Assembly: GCF_009707325.1 (NCBI RefSeq)
Contig: NZ_CP046103.1
Location: forward strand, 2,033,810-2,097,809
Reading direction: 5' to 3'
Origin: Pseudomonas sp. IB20
GTDB taxonomy: Bacteria > Pseudomonadota > Gammaproteobacteria > Pseudomonadales > Pseudomonadaceae
Length of the DNA stretch: 64,000 nt
Part shown: piece by piece, positions 9,999 to 18,746 of the stretch
How the letters are laid out: every line of letters begins with the position of its first letter
Numbering within the stretch: position 1 is the first letter of the stretch
Notes under the pieces: generated by a model
What the model saw: the letters and a program-made list of their open reading frames with translations, nothing else
Databases searched by the model: none
Told to the model about the DNA's origin: nothing
Position numbers and translations under genes: made by a program

Positions 9999-11595
9999 AA
10001 CGATGACGGGCGGCCAGGCCTTGGTGCGCTTACTGGCTAACTATGGGGTCGACACAGTGTTCGGCATTCCCGGCGTGCATACCCTGGAGCTGTATCGCGG
10101 CTTGCCCGGCAGCGGCATTCGCCATGTGCTCACACGCCACGAACAGGGCGCCGGGTTTATGGCCGACGGCTATGCGCGGGTCAGCGGCAAACCGGGCGTG
10201 TGCTTTGTGATCACCGGCCCCGGTGTGACCAACGCCGCTACCGCCATCGGCCAGGCGTATGCCGACTCGATCCCGATGCTGGTGATCTCCAGTGTCAATC
10301 ACATTGCCAGCCTCGGAATGGGTTGGGGCATCCTGCATGAGACTCAGGATCAGCGCTCGATCACTGCGCCCATCACTGCGTTTTCGGCCGTGGCCTTGAG
10401 TACCGAGGATTTACCCGAGCTGGTCGCCCGTGCCTACGCGGTGTTCGACAGCGAGCGGCCACGGCCGGTGCATATTTCGGTGCCGCTGGATGTGTTGGCG
10501 GCACCGATCGAAAGGGACTGGAGTAATGAAGTGGTACGCGGTGCTGGGCGTGGTTTGCCAGCGGCCGAGGTGCTGGATCAGGCGGCGGCGAAACTCGCCT
10601 CGGCCAAGCGCCCGATGATCATTGCCGGCGGTGGTGCGCTGGCGGCGGGGGAGGCCTTGCAGTGTTTGAGCAGGCAACTGGCGGCGCCGTTTTTCACCAG
10701 CGTCGCGGGCAAGGGTTTACTGGCGATGGATGACCCGCTGAACGCCGGTGCAACCCTCTGCGTCGAGCCCGGCTGGCAGTTGATCAGCGAGGCAGATGTG
10801 GTGCTGGCGGTGGGGACGGAAATGGCCGACACCGATTATTGGCGCGAGCGCCTGCCGATTAACGGCGAACTGCTACGAGTGGATATCGACCCACGCAAAT
10901 TCAATGATTTTTACCCCTGCACGGTGGCGCTGCACGGTGATGCCGTTCACACCGTGCTGGCGTTGCTTGCACGCTTGCCAACGACGCCGCGCAACCCTGA
11001 AGCCGCGAGCGAAAAAGTCGCCGCGCTGCTGCAGGCCGTTGAGCAGGGGCACGGCCCATTGCAGTCGATCCACCAAGCCATTCTCGACCGCATCCAGGCC
11101 GAACTGCCGGCCAACGCCTTCATCAGCAGCGACATGACCCAGCTGGCCTACACCGGCAACTACGCCTACCCAAGCCGCGCCCCGCGCAGCTGGCTGCACC
11201 CCACCGGCTACGGCACCTTGGGTTACGGCCTGCCCGCCGGCATTGGCGCCAAGTTCGGCGCACCGCAGCGCCCGGGCCTGGTGCTGGTGGGCGACGGCGG
11301 GTTCCTCTACACCGCCCAGGAACTGGCCACCGCCGTGGAGGAGCTGGACAGCCCGTTGGTGGTGCTGCTGTGGAACAACGACGCCCTCGGCCAGATCCGC
11401 GACGACATGCTCAGCCTGGACATCGAGCCTATCGGCGTGCTGCCGCGCAACCCGGACTTCGCGCTGTTGGCCCAGGCGTTCGGGTGCACCGTGAACCAGC
11501 CAAAGAACCTGGATGAATTGCAGACGGACTTGCGCAACGGCTTCAAACGCAATGGCGTGACCTTGATCGAGCTGAAACATGCCTGTGCCTGTTGA
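9988..11595 (+). CDS. ThDP-dependent 2-keto acid decarboxylase, AruI-like (5-guanidino-2-oxopentanoate decarboxylase)
   Basis: Thiamine-diphosphate enzyme of 535 residues in the acetolactate synthase/decarboxylase superfamily. E52 in RHEQGAGFMADGYAR is the cofactor-activating glutamate; the ThDP motif runs from VGDGGFLYTAQ to LWNND. The overall pattern (GIPGVHTLELYRGL at the start, SVNHIASLGMGWGILHETQDQ) matches the 2-ketoarginine decarboxylase AruI as I know it. The start overlaps the previous gene and is preceded by AGGAGAGG. AruI converts 2-ketoarginine to 4-guanidinobutyraldehyde. The window also encodes DauA, which makes 2-ketoarginine, supporting the call, but an acyl-CoA operon is an unexpected setting. 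A related branched or guanidino keto acid is possible. Confidence 0.8.
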   Translation: MQDKTMTGGQALVRLLANYGVDTVFGIPGVHTLELYRGLPGSGIRHVLTRHEQGAGFMADGYARVSGKPGVCFVITGPGVTNAATAIGQAYADSIPMLVISSVNHIASLGMGWGILHETQDQRSITAPITAFSAVALSTEDLPELVARAYAVFDSERPRPVHISVPLDVLAAPIERDWSNEVVRGAGRGLPAAEVLDQAAAKLASAKRPMIIAGGGALAAGEALQCLSRQLAAPFFTSVAGKGLLAMDDPLNAGATLCVEPGWQLISEADVVLAVGTEMADTDYWRERLPINGELLRVDIDPRKFNDFYPCTVALHGDAVHTVLALLARLPTTPRNPEAASEKVAALLQAVEQGHGPLQSIHQAILDRIQAELPANAFISSDMTQLAYTGNYAYPSRAPRSWLHPTGYGTLGYGLPAGIGAKFGAPQRPGLVLVGDGGFLYTAQELATAVEELDSPLVVLLWNNDALGQIRDDMLSLDIEPIGVLPRNPDFALLAQAFGCTVNQPKNLDELQTDLRNGFKRNGVTLIELKHACAC

Positions 11596-11614
11596 TCTTT
11601 AGAGGAGCAAGACC

Positions 11615-11716
11615 GTGAGCGAAAACAACAACAAAATGACTGTGTCATCGGAGCCGGAAATGGACCCGGACTGGCTCGATCACTTGCTGGCCCAACGGGC
11701 AGCGCCCACTGTTTGA
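11615..11716 (+). CDS. 33-residue small ORF within the operon
   Basis: A GTG-initiated ORF too short for normal gene calling: an acidic peptide starting MSENNNKM and ending LLAQRAAPTV. A strong AGAGGAG lies 8 bases before the start. It fits neatly between the decarboxylase (19 bases before) and the reductase (9 bases after), and the DNA downstream of its stop supplies the next ribosome site. No signal peptide or membrane segment. The close packing argues for translation. Function unknown; conservation not tested. Confidence 0.55.
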   Translation: MSENNNKMTVSSEPEMDPDWLDHLLAQRAAPTV

Positions 11717-11725
11717 GGAGTTCAC

Positions 11726-12472
11726 ATGAAGGTTTTGATTGTTCACGCTCACCCTGAGCCGCAGTCGTTTACCGCCGCCTTGCGCGACCAGGCTATCGCC
11801 ACGTTGCAAGGGCAGGGGCACGAAGTGCAAGTCAGCGATTTGTACGCCATGCAGTGGAACCCAGTGGCGTCGGCGGCGGATTTTTCCACGCGGGAGAATC
11901 CCGACTATCTGGTGTATGCCCTGGAGCAGCGGCTGGGTGTGAAGAAGCAGTCGATTGCGGCGGATATCCAGGGCGAGTTGGACAAGTTGCTGTGGGCCGA
12001 TTTGCTGATCCTCAACTTCCCGATTTTCTGGTTCTCGGCGCCGGCGATGCTTAAGGGCTGGATCGACCGGGTGCTGGTGTCGGGCGTGTGTTACGGCGGC
12101 AAGCGTTTCTACGATCAGGGCGGGCTGGCGGGCAAGCGCGCGATGGTTACGGTGACCTTGGGCGGGCGTGAGCACATGTTCGGCGAGGGCGCGATTCATG
12201 GGCCGTTGGAGGACATGTTGCGGCCGATTCTGCGCGGTACGCTGGCGTATGTCGGGTATGAAGTGCTGGCGCCGTTTGTGGCGTGGCATGTGCCGTATAT
12301 CAGTGATCAAGCACGGCGCGATTTTTTGCTGGGGTACGTGGGGCGGTTACAAGGGCTGGCGGAGGAGCAGCCCTTGGTGTTTCCGAGGTTGGAGCAGTTT
12401 GATGAGGCGTTGTATCCGCTTTCCTATGTGATGACCCACCGCATTCGCGAGCAAGCGCGCTCCCACATTTGA
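11726..12472 (+). CDS. NAD(P)H dehydrogenase (quinone), flavodoxin fold
   Basis: A 248-residue NQO1/KefF-type FAD or FMN reductase. The N-terminus MKVLIVHAHPEPQSFTAAL and the segment LILNFPIFWFSAPAMLKGWIDRV are family hallmarks; RAMVTVTLGGREHMF follows. It performs two-electron reduction of quinones in the cytosol. It is the last gene of the acyl-CoA operon, preceded by GAGGAG in the tail of the small ORF. The protein is longer at the C-terminus than the usual 190-230 residues. It ends 10 bases before the converging DAHP synthase gene. Confidence 0.9.
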   Translation: MKVLIVHAHPEPQSFTAALRDQAIATLQGQGHEVQVSDLYAMQWNPVASAADFSTRENPDYLVYALEQRLGVKKQSIAADIQGELDKLLWADLLILNFPIFWFSAPAMLKGWIDRVLVSGVCYGGKRFYDQGGLAGKRAMVTVTLGGREHMFGEGAIHGPLEDMLRPILRGTLAYVGYEVLAPFVAWHVPYISDQARRDFLLGYVGRLQGLAEEQPLVFPRLEQFDEALYPLSYVMTHRIREQARSHI

Positions 12473-12482
12473 TCTCAACCAG

Positions 12483-13568
12483 TCAGTTAGCGCTGCGGTG
12501 TTCCCGCAACCGCTCGGCCGCGCTGCGCAGCAGCTGCTCGGTACCGTCCCAGCCCAGACAGCCATCTGTCACCGACACGCCGTATTTCATCGACGCGCTC
12601 AGCGGCTGGCAACCTTCGAACAGATGACTTTCGAGCATCATGCCGATCAGCGAGGTGTCGCCTTGCAGGCGTTGTTCCAGCACGTTGTTGAACACGGCCG
12701 GTTGACGCAATGGGTCCTTGCCGCTGTTGGCGTGGCTGCAATCGACCATGATCCGTGGCGCGACTTTGGACTTGGCCAAATCGTGCTTCACCTGCGCCAC
12801 GCTTTGCGCATCGTAGTTCGGCCCACGGTGACCGCCGCGCAGCACCAGGTGCGTGTCGGGGTTGCCCGGGGTCTGGATGATCGCCGGGTGGCCCTGGCTG
12901 TCGACGCCGAAGTGGCGGTGCGGGTGCGAGGCCGAGCGCATTGCGTCACAGGCAATCGCCACGCCGCCGTCGGTGCCGTTCTTGAAGCCGACGGGCATGC
13001 CCAGGCCGCTGGCCATTTCGCGGTGGATCTGCGACTCGGTGGTGCGTGCGCCGATGGCGACCCAACTGAGCAGGTCATCGAAGTAGCCGGCGGCCATGGG
13101 TTGCAGCAGCTCAGTGGCGACCGGCAGCCCCAGGCGCAGCATTTCGCGCATCAGCTCGCGCGACAGCGTGAGGCCTGCGGCCATGTCATCGCTGCCATCC
13201 AGGTGCGGGTCGTAGGCCAGGCCTTTCCAACCGATGGTGGTGCGTGGTTTTTCAACGTAGGCGCGGATCACCAGCAGCATCTGGTCGCTGACTTCCAGCG
13301 CCAGCTTCTTCAGGTTGCGCGCGTATTCCATGGCCGATTCCGGGTCGTGGATCGAGCACGGGCCGACAATCACCAACAAGCGTGAATCTTCACCCTTGAG
13401 AATGGCGCGCACGGCTTGGCGATGAGCGTGGATCTGTTCGTTGAGGAACGGGCTGAGGGGCAACTGGTGCTTGAGCTCAAGGGAGCTGGGCAGGCGCTGG
13501 GTCAGGGCTTCATTGGCGCTGGCAAGGGTGCAAACAGGCAAAGCGGCGACGGAGGAGTTCATATTCAA
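12483..13568 (-). CDS. 3-deoxy-7-phosphoheptulonate (DAHP) synthase, class I
   Basis: First enzyme of the shikimate pathway: condenses phosphoenolpyruvate with erythrose 4-phosphate. The 361-residue length is typical of AroF/AroG/AroH. Seen: LLVIVGPCSIHDPESAMEYA, AYVEKPRTTIGWKGL, ATELLQP, GARTTESQ, GFKNGTDG, LRGGHRGPNYD and DCSHANSGKDP, which carry the metal and phosphate ligands. Which of the three isozyme names applies cannot be decided safely. It is preceded on its strand by a Tyr-rich small ORF, then a strong terminator, then an aromatic leader peptide. Expression is therefore almost certainly attenuated according to charged aromatic tRNA levels. Confidence 0.95.
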   Translation of the reverse strand: MNMNSSVAALPVCTLASANEALTQRLPSSLELKHQLPLSPFLNEQIHAHRQAVRAILKGEDSRLLVIVGPCSIHDPESAMEYARNLKKLALEVSDQMLLVIRAYVEKPRTTIGWKGLAYDPHLDGSDDMAAGLTLSRELMREMLRLGLPVATELLQPMAAGYFDDLLSWVAIGARTTESQIHREMASGLGMPVGFKNGTDGGVAIACDAMRSASHPHRHFGVDSQGHPAIIQTPGNPDTHLVLRGGHRGPNYDAQSVAQVKHDLAKSKVAPRIMVDCSHANSGKDPLRQPAVFNNVLEQRLQGDTSLIGMMLESHLFEGCQPLSASMKYGVSVTDGCLGWDGTEQLLRSAAERLREHRSAN

Positions 13569-13610
13569 GGCTTCCTGGGCAAGCGGCGGGCTGTTCCCGC
13601 ACGCTCTGCC

Positions 13611-13763
13611 CTACTGGGGTGTTCGACAATTGGCCGTATTGGCTGCGTGTGTTGGCTTGCCACCAATAGGTGACCGATCGGAGGCGGCAGGCTGTCCCGA
13701 ACGGAGCTTGCTAAATCGCCATGCAGTGCAAGTGTCGTAACGGTAATAGGTGGCGTAGTTCAT
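13611..13763 (-). CDS. Tyr-rich 50-residue small ORF between attenuator and DAHP synthase
   Basis: ATG-initiated ORF, too short for routine calling. It begins MNYATYYRYDTCTAWRFSKL: four Tyr, one Trp and one Phe in the first 17 residues, then a low-complexity tail ending NCRTPQ. It lies after the attenuator terminator and stops 42 bases before the DAHP synthase start. A weak GGAC is found about 9 bases upstream of the ATG. The aromatic codon clustering suggests a second regulatory peptide, but no obvious terminator follows it, so coupling or mRNA-stability control is more likely than a second attenuator. It may also be a short conserved protein. Confidence 0.5.
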   Translation of the reverse strand: MNYATYYRYDTCTAWRFSKLRSGQPAASDRSPIGGKPTHAANTANCRTPQ

Positions 13764-13811
13764 GTCGTGAGTCCTTTTAGTAGTCGGTGTGAAGCAAAAT
13801 GATTAAGGCCT

Positions 13812-13851
13812 GAAAAAACAAAACCCCCGGTCGGGGAGCCGACCGGGGGTT
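13812..13851 (-). terminator. Attenuator terminator of the DAHP synthase leader
   Basis: A perfect 13-bp GC-rich stem (AACCCCCGGTCGG paired with its complement, 4-base loop) is followed on the minus strand by TTTGTTTTTT. It lies 50 bases after the leader peptide stop. A GGGGT stretch between the leader and the stem (around 13876-13880) can pair with ACCCC in the 5' arm, giving a plausible antiterminator. Confidence 0.88.
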
Positions 13852-13901
13852 AGATTTCTCTGGTAGGCGACCCCTTGAGTAGTGGGCGCCGATTTCAGGT
13901 A

Positions 13902-14036
13902 TCAGGCGCGCCAGTGGCTAAACCAATACCCAAAATAAAAGCTGACCAGTGCGCTCGAACCGTTCACGCGGGTAGCCGACACCGAGCGCGAGGCGCTGGC
14001 AGCAGGGCAAACCTGAGTTGGGGTGAGTGGCAACAT
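13902..14036 (-). CDS. Aromatic amino-acid leader peptide (attenuator)
   Basis: A 44-residue ORF in the 5' leader of the DAHP synthase gene, with GGAG 8 bases before its ATG. Its end carries FYFGYWFSHW: three Phe, two Tyr and two Trp among residues 33-42, just before the stop. The terminator hairpin with a U-run follows. This is the textbook layout of ribosome-mediated attenuation: scarcity of Phe, Tyr or Trp tRNA stalls the ribosome on these codons, favours an antiterminator and lets transcription reach the synthase. The mechanism is established for trp and phe operons of other bacteria; for this gene it is inferred from the sequence. Confidence 0.85.
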   Translation of the reverse strand: MLPLTPTQVCPAASASRSVSATRVNGSSALVSFYFGYWFSHWRA

Positions 14037-14181
14037 GGTATTTCTCCAAATGATGGGCGGAGCTTACTAGAGGCACACGGGTGGGTTCAATCAGTAATTT
14101 CTATCGTGTGAGGTACTTACGGCTATGGGGCGAGTGCCGATATGCTGGTAACACTTAGATAATGATTGCTGGGACGCGACC

Positions 14182-14931
14182 ATGACTGCCTTGACCCTTG
14201 CTGCTGCTCAAACCACTTCCGTCGCCGGCGACGTGCCGGCCAATATCCTGCGGCACCTGGCGTTTATGCACGCGGCGGCGGAGCACGGCGTGCAGTTGCT
14301 GGTGTTTCCAGAACTGTCGCTGACCGGCTATGAGCCGACGCTGGCGGCCGGGTTGGCGATTGCCCCCGAGGATGCACTGCTCGCACCCCTGCGCGACATG
14401 GCGCGGGCGCTGCGGCTGACGGCAGTGGTGGGGATGCCGATTCGTTTGGCGCCGCAGACGGGCGTGTTGATCGGCGCACTGGTGTTGGGCGCGGACGGTT
14501 CGCTGGCGGTCTATACCAAGCAGCATTTGCACCCGGGCGAAGACGCGGCGTTTATCGCGGGGCAGGGCGGCGCAGCCCTCGAATACGGGGATAACCGCAT
14601 CGCGCTGGCAGTCTGTGCCGACTTTTCCCACGCCAGCCATCCGCGTCAGGCGGTTGAAGCGGGCGCCAATGTGTACGCGGCCGGTGTGCTGATCAGCGAG
14701 GGCGGTTACGCCACCGACAGTGCGCTGCTTCAAGGCTATGCCGCCGAGCACGGCTTGCTGGTGCTGATGGCCAATCATGGCGGCCCATCGGGTGGCTGGG
14801 CCTGCGCGGGGCGCAGCGCCATTTGGGCTGCCGACGGCGGTTTACTTGCCGCCGCGCCGGGTATCGGCGACGCGTTAGTCATTGCCCGCCCCGATGGCGG
14901 GCATTGGGCTGGCCACGTGGTGGCGTTGTAA
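14182..14931 (+). CDS. Carbon-nitrogen hydrolase family protein
   Basis: Nitrilase-superfamily amidohydrolase of 249 residues. The catalytic triad is visible: E44 (VFPELSLTGYEP), K113 (YTKQHLHPGED) and C145 (AVCADFSHASHP). Such enzymes cleave amides or nitriles in the cytosol; the substrate is not deducible. The stop codon abuts the ATG of the following GNAT gene (TAAATG), so the two are translationally coupled. It diverges from the DAHP synthase leader. Confidence 0.9.
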   Translation: MTALTLAAAQTTSVAGDVPANILRHLAFMHAAAEHGVQLLVFPELSLTGYEPTLAAGLAIAPEDALLAPLRDMARALRLTAVVGMPIRLAPQTGVLIGALVLGADGSLAVYTKQHLHPGEDAAFIAGQGGAALEYGDNRIALAVCADFSHASHPRQAVEAGANVYAAGVLISEGGYATDSALLQGYAAEHGLLVLMANHGGPSGGWACAGRSAIWAADGGLLAAAPGIGDALVIARPDGGHWAGHVVAL

Positions 14932-15378
14932 ATGACATTCCACCTGCGCGCAGCGACAAGCGAGGATCTGCCATTTGCGCGAACGCTGACCCTCGAGGCC
15001 ATGGGCCGTTATTACCAGCAGTACGGGTTGTTCTGGTCTGACCGAGGCTTCGACGCCGGCTGGGCGGGACGGGAAAGTTGGCTGATCTGCAAGGATGAGA
15101 GCGTGATGGGGTTTGTCAGCGTGAACCGTGACAGCGAGGCGCTCTATATTCGCGAGTTGCACCTGCTGCAAAGCTGCCGTAAGCAAGGCGCAGGCAGTTG
15201 GGTACTGGAGCAGATGGTCATCAAGGCGCGCGCGCAGGGGCTGGGCCTTTTACGCTTGACCGTGTTCAAGACCAACCCGGCGAGGAGGCTGTATCAGCGC
15301 CAGGGTTTGAGCATCGTTGGGGAGGAGGGTTGCTTCTGGCGCATGGAGCGCGAGTGTCACGCAACCCCATCGGACTAA
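14932..15378 (+). CDS. GNAT-family N-acetyltransferase
   Basis: A 148-residue acetyl-CoA-dependent acetyltransferase. The acetyl-CoA pyrophosphate loop region reads LHLLQSCRKQGAGSWVLEQM and the C-terminal beta strand KTNPARRLYQRQGLSIVGEEGCFWRME is typical. It starts immediately after the stop of the carbon-nitrogen hydrolase gene. The substrate is unknown; the pairing suggests a shared small amide or amine substrate, which is inference. Confidence 0.87.
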   Translation: MTFHLRAATSEDLPFARTLTLEAMGRYYQQYGLFWSDRGFDAGWAGRESWLICKDESVMGFVSVNRDSEALYIRELHLLQSCRKQGAGSWVLEQMVIKARAQGLGLLRLTVFKTNPARRLYQRQGLSIVGEEGCFWRMERECHATPSD

Positions 15379-15413
15379 AACAGGCACGCTGTATGAATAA
15401 GCGCATACTGCCG

Positions 15414-15653
15414 TCAGGTAACCGCTTGCGCGTCGCGGTGTTGAGCAACAGGCTCATCCACGATAATCCCTTCTTTCATGCCCAGCAGGACTGCCACCTT
15501 ATGGGCTTCCCCGCGCCGTCCCTTTTTACGCCCAGCGAGCACTTGATACGTCGTGGCGGGATCGACGCCGTGCTCACGAGCGAACGCTTGAACTGACTTT
15601 CCTTGATGGTCCAACCAAGCCTTGGCTTGTGCAGCAGTGCGAATACCGGGCAT
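15414..15653 (-). CDS. Small Cro-like HTH DNA-binding protein
   Basis: A 79-residue protein: AAQAKAWLDHQGKSVQAFAREHGVDPATTYQVLAGRKKGRRGEAHKVAVLLGMK is a lambda-repressor-like HTH with a basic stretch after the recognition helix. Similar small regulators lie near phage or tailocin genes in Pseudomonas. It diverges from the XRE gene, recalling a cI/cro switch, but no structural phage genes are present here. Target unknown. Confidence 0.72.
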   Translation of the reverse strand: MPGIRTAAQAKAWLDHQGKSVQAFAREHGVDPATTYQVLAGRKKGRRGEAHKVAVLLGMKEGIIVDEPVAQHRDAQAVT

Positions 15654-15735
15654 AGTTCAAAACCGTTCAAGTTTGTTTAAAAACGAGATGAGTGTGTCAC
15701 CTCTTGGGGTGTGCCAGACAGGATCATACATCCAA

Positions 15736-16101
15736 ATGAGTGGAATCGGTTCGCGCTTAAGGCAGGAAAGAGAACGTCTTGGCCTGTCACAGAAAGTTTT
15801 TGGTGAAATCGGCGGCGTTGAAGCAAACGCCCAAGGCAAGTATGAGAGCGGTGGCCGCGCACCCAAGGCGGACTACTTGTCACGCGTGGCCCAGCGTGGT
15901 GTAGATGTTTTATATGTACTGACGGGAAGCCCAACGCCGATCCAGCTGGAAAACCTGAGCCAGCTTGAAGAGAAAATCCTGGAAAACTACCGGGCGATGT
16001 TCAAGGAAGATCAGGACGCTATCCGCCGATTGACCTCCACACTGGCGGAACACTCCGTGTCGCAGAACGGAAAATACAAGTTGGCTCTCACGCAAAGCTG
16101 A
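15736..16101 (+). CDS. XRE-family transcriptional regulator
   Basis: A 121-residue regulator whose HTH reads GSRLRQERERLGLSQKVFGEIGGVEANAQGKYESGGRAPKADYLSRVA, followed by a short helical tail. The start was chosen at MSGIGSRL, directly before the HTH; the frame extends further upstream (possible ATG at 15688) but that part has no recognisable domain. It diverges from the small Cro-like gene and lies upstream of gacA. It may be an orphan prophage repressor or a host regulator; not distinguishable. Confidence 0.78.
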   Translation: MSGIGSRLRQERERLGLSQKVFGEIGGVEANAQGKYESGGRAPKADYLSRVAQRGVDVLYVLTGSPTPIQLENLSQLEEKILENYRAMFKEDQDAIRRLTSTLAEHSVSQNGKYKLALTQS

Positions 16102-16252
16102 CCTTTTGCTCAGTAAAATCGGCTGTCTGGCGCAAGCCAGGCACCGATAGCGTGCGCAAACTCTATATATATGACGCTTGCAGCTAGGTCTGCGCCTTGG
16201 TTTTTTGCTAAGGTGTTCAGCAACCTATAAGACCATATCGCGAGGTGTCTGC

Positions 16253-16894
16253 TTGATTAGGGTGCTAGTAGTCGATGACCATGATCTCGTTCGTACAGGC
16301 ATTACACGAATGCTGGCTGACATCGATGGCCTGCAAGTAGTCGGTCAGGCCGAGTCGGGGGAGGAATCCCTGATCAAGGCCCGGGAGTTGAAACCCGATG
16401 TGGTTTTGATGGACGTCAAGATGCCTGGGATCGGCGGTCTTGGTGCCACTACCAAATTACTGCGCAGCCATCCGGACATTAAAGTCGTGGTGGTGACCGT
16501 GTGCGAGGAAGACCCGTTTCCCACGCGCTTGTTGCAGGCCGGGGCGGCGGGTTACCTGACCAAGGGCGCAGGCCTGGCGGAGATGGTGCAAGCCATTCGC
16601 CTGGTGTTTGCCGGCCAGCGTTATATCAGCCCGCAGATTGCCCAGCAGTTGGCTATCAAGTCGTTCCAGCCGACCAGTGACTCGCCGTTTGATGCGCTGT
16701 CGGAGCGGGAAATCCAGATCGCCTTGATGATCGTCGGTTGCCAGAAGGTCCAGACGATCTCCGACAAGCTGTGCCTGTCGCCAAAAACCGTGAACACCTA
16801 CCGCTATCGCATTTTCGAGAAGCTCGCCATCAGCAGTGATGTTGAATTGACCCTGCTCGCGGTGCGCCACGGCATGGTGGACGCCAGCGCCTGA
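16253..16894 (+). CDS. gacA: GacA/UvrY response regulator
   Basis: NarL-type response regulator of the Gac/Rsm cascade; phosphorylated by GacS, it switches on the RsmY/Z small RNAs that relieve RsmA repression of secondary metabolism, biofilm and exoproducts. The protein is 213 residues if translation begins at the TTG at 16253 ([20 protein letters not shown]), the start and length known for GacA; the longer frame has no counterpart. D54 in LMDVKMPG is the phospho-acceptor; the C-terminal HTH contains [43 protein letters not shown]. It lies one base before uvrC, the conserved gacA-uvrC arrangement of gammaproteobacteria. Confidence 0.97.
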   Translation: MIRVLVVDDHDLVRTGITRMLADIDGLQVVGQAESGEESLIKARELKPDVVLMDVKMPGIGGLGATTKLLRSHPDIKVVVVTVCEEDPFPTRLLQAGAAGYLTKGAGLAEMVQAIRLVFAGQRYISPQIAQQLAIKSFQPTSDSPFDALSEREIQIALMIVGCQKVQTISDKLCLSPKTVNTYRYRIFEKLAISSDVELTLLAVRHGMVDASA

Positions 16895-16895
16895 C

Positions 16896-18734
16896 ATGAC
16901 CACACCGTTTGATCCGAGTGCCTTTCTCTCAACCTGCAGTGGCCGCCCCGGCGTGTACCGCATGTTCGACAGCGAGGCACGCCTGCTTTACGTGGGCAAA
17001 GCCAAGAACCTGAAGAACCGTCTGGCGAGCTACTTTCGCAAGACCGGCCTGGCGCCGAAAACGGCCGCGCTGGTGGCGCGTATCGCCCAAGTCGAAACCA
17101 CCATCACCGCCAATGAAACCGAGGCGCTGCTGCTTGAGCAGACGCTGATCAAGGAATGGCGACCGCCGTATAACATCCTGCTGCGCGACGATAAATCCTA
17201 CCCTTACGTGTTTTTATCCGATGGCAACTTCCCGCGCCTGAGCATTCACCGTGGCGCGAAGAAGCAGAAAGGCAAGTATTTCGGGCCTTATCCCAGCGCC
17301 GGCGCGATCCGGGAGAGTTTGAGCCTGCTGCAAAAGACCTTTTTTGTGCGCCAGTGCGAAGACAGCTTCTACAAGAACCGTACGCGCCCGTGCCTGCAAT
17401 ACCAGATCAAGCGCTGCAAGGCGCCGTGCGTGGGCCTGGTTGAACCGGCGGAGTACGCCGAGGATGTGCGCCATTCGGTGATGTTCCTCGAAGGGCGCAG
17501 CAATGCGCTCACCGACGAACTCTCCGGCGCCATGGAGCAGGCCGCCAGCACCTTGGATTTTGAGCGGGCCGCCGAGTTGCGTGACCAGATCTCCCTGCTG
17601 CGCCGCGTACAGGACCAGCAGAGCATGGAAGGCGGTACCGGCGATGTCGATGTGATCGCCGCGTTCGTCAACCCGGGCGGCGCCTGTGTGCACCTGATCA
17701 GCGTGCGTGGCGGCCGGGTGCTGGGCAGCAAGAACTTCTTCCCACAGACGGGCATCGATGAGGAGGTGGCTGAAGTCATGGCGGCCTTTCTGGGCCAGTA
17801 CTATGTCAGCAGCCCCGAGCGCGACTTGCCCTCTGAGCTGATCGTCAACGTGGTGCACGAAGACTTCCCCACGCTGATCGAGGCCATCCACGAGCTGCGC
17901 GGCCGCGAGCTGGACATCAGCCACCGCGTACGCGGCACCCGTGCCCGCTGGCAGCAACTGGCGGTGACGAATGCCGAACAGGCCCTGAGTGCGCGTCTGG
18001 CGAATCGACAGCACGTGGCTGCACGCTTCGACGCCTTGGCCGAAGTCCTCAACCTGGACGAGCCACCTCAGCGTCTGGAGTGCTACGACATCAGCCACTC
18101 CAGCGGTGAAGCCACGGTGGCCTCCTGCGTGGTGTTCGGGCCGGAAGGGCCGATCAAATCCGATTACCGGCGCTACAACATCGAAGGCGTGACCGCCGGC
18201 GATGACTACGCCGCCATGCACCAGGCCCTCACACGGCGCTTTAGCAAATTGAAGGGCGGGGAGGGCAAGCTGCCGGATATCCTGCTGGTGGACGGCGGCA
18301 AGGGCCAGCTGTCCATGGCCCGTGACGTGCTTAACGAGCTGGCGGTGCCCGACCTGATCCTGCTCGGCGTGGCCAAGGGCGCCACGCGCAAGGCCGGTTT
18401 CGAGACGTTGTACTTGAATGATGCCGCCCATGAGTTCACTTTAAAGGGCGACTCACCTGCACTGCACCTGATTCAACAGATCCGCGACGAGGCCCACCGC
18501 TTTGCCATTACCGGCCACCGCGCCCGTCGCGGTAAAACCCGGCGAACCTCAACCCTGGAAGGGGTGGCAGGCGTTGGTCCGACCCGTCGTCGCGACCTAC
18601 TTAAACATTTTGGTGGCTTGCAGGAGCTATCCCGTGCCAGCATTGACGAAATAGCCAAAGCCCCCGGTATCAGTAAAAAACTCGCTGAGTTGATTTATGC
18701 AAATCTCACGATAGAATGCCTTCTCACCTCGTAG
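16896..18734 (+). CDS. uvrC: Excinuclease ABC subunit C
   Basis: Nucleotide-excision-repair nuclease that makes both incisions around a UvrB-marked lesion. The 612 residues show the N-terminal GIY-YIG domain ([27 protein letters not shown]), the UvrB-interacting UVR motif ([17 protein letters not shown]), the RNase H-like endonuclease domain ([27 protein letters not shown]) and C-terminal HhH motifs ([29 protein letters not shown]). The last residues (LTIECLLTS) extend slightly beyond the usual end. It sits between gacA and pgsA, probably one operon. Confidence 0.98.
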   Translation: MTTPFDPSAFLSTCSGRPGVYRMFDSEARLLYVGKAKNLKNRLASYFRKTGLAPKTAALVARIAQVETTITANETEALLLEQTLIKEWRPPYNILLRDDKSYPYVFLSDGNFPRLSIHRGAKKQKGKYFGPYPSAGAIRESLSLLQKTFFVRQCEDSFYKNRTRPCLQYQIKRCKAPCVGLVEPAEYAEDVRHSVMFLEGRSNALTDELSGAMEQAASTLDFERAAELRDQISLLRRVQDQQSMEGGTGDVDVIAAFVNPGGACVHLISVRGGRVLGSKNFFPQTGIDEEVAEVMAAFLGQYYVSSPERDLPSELIVNVVHEDFPTLIEAIHELRGRELDISHRVRGTRARWQQLAVTNAEQALSARLANRQHVAARFDALAEVLNLDEPPQRLECYDISHSSGEATVASCVVFGPEGPIKSDYRRYNIEGVTAGDDYAAMHQALTRRFSKLKGGEGKLPDILLVDGGKGQLSMARDVLNELAVPDLILLGVAKGATRKAGFETLYLNDAAHEFTLKGDSPALHLIQQIRDEAHRFAITGHRARRGKTRRTSTLEGVAGVGPTRRRDLLKHFGGLQELSRASIDEIAKAPGISKKLAELIYANLTIECLLTS

Positions 18735-18746
18735 CCAGTTGTGCCG

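Noticed and set aside
15414..16101. A prophage immunity region (divergent HTH pair).
   Set aside because: No integrase, structural, lysis or tailocin genes accompany the two regulators; they are listed only as regulators.
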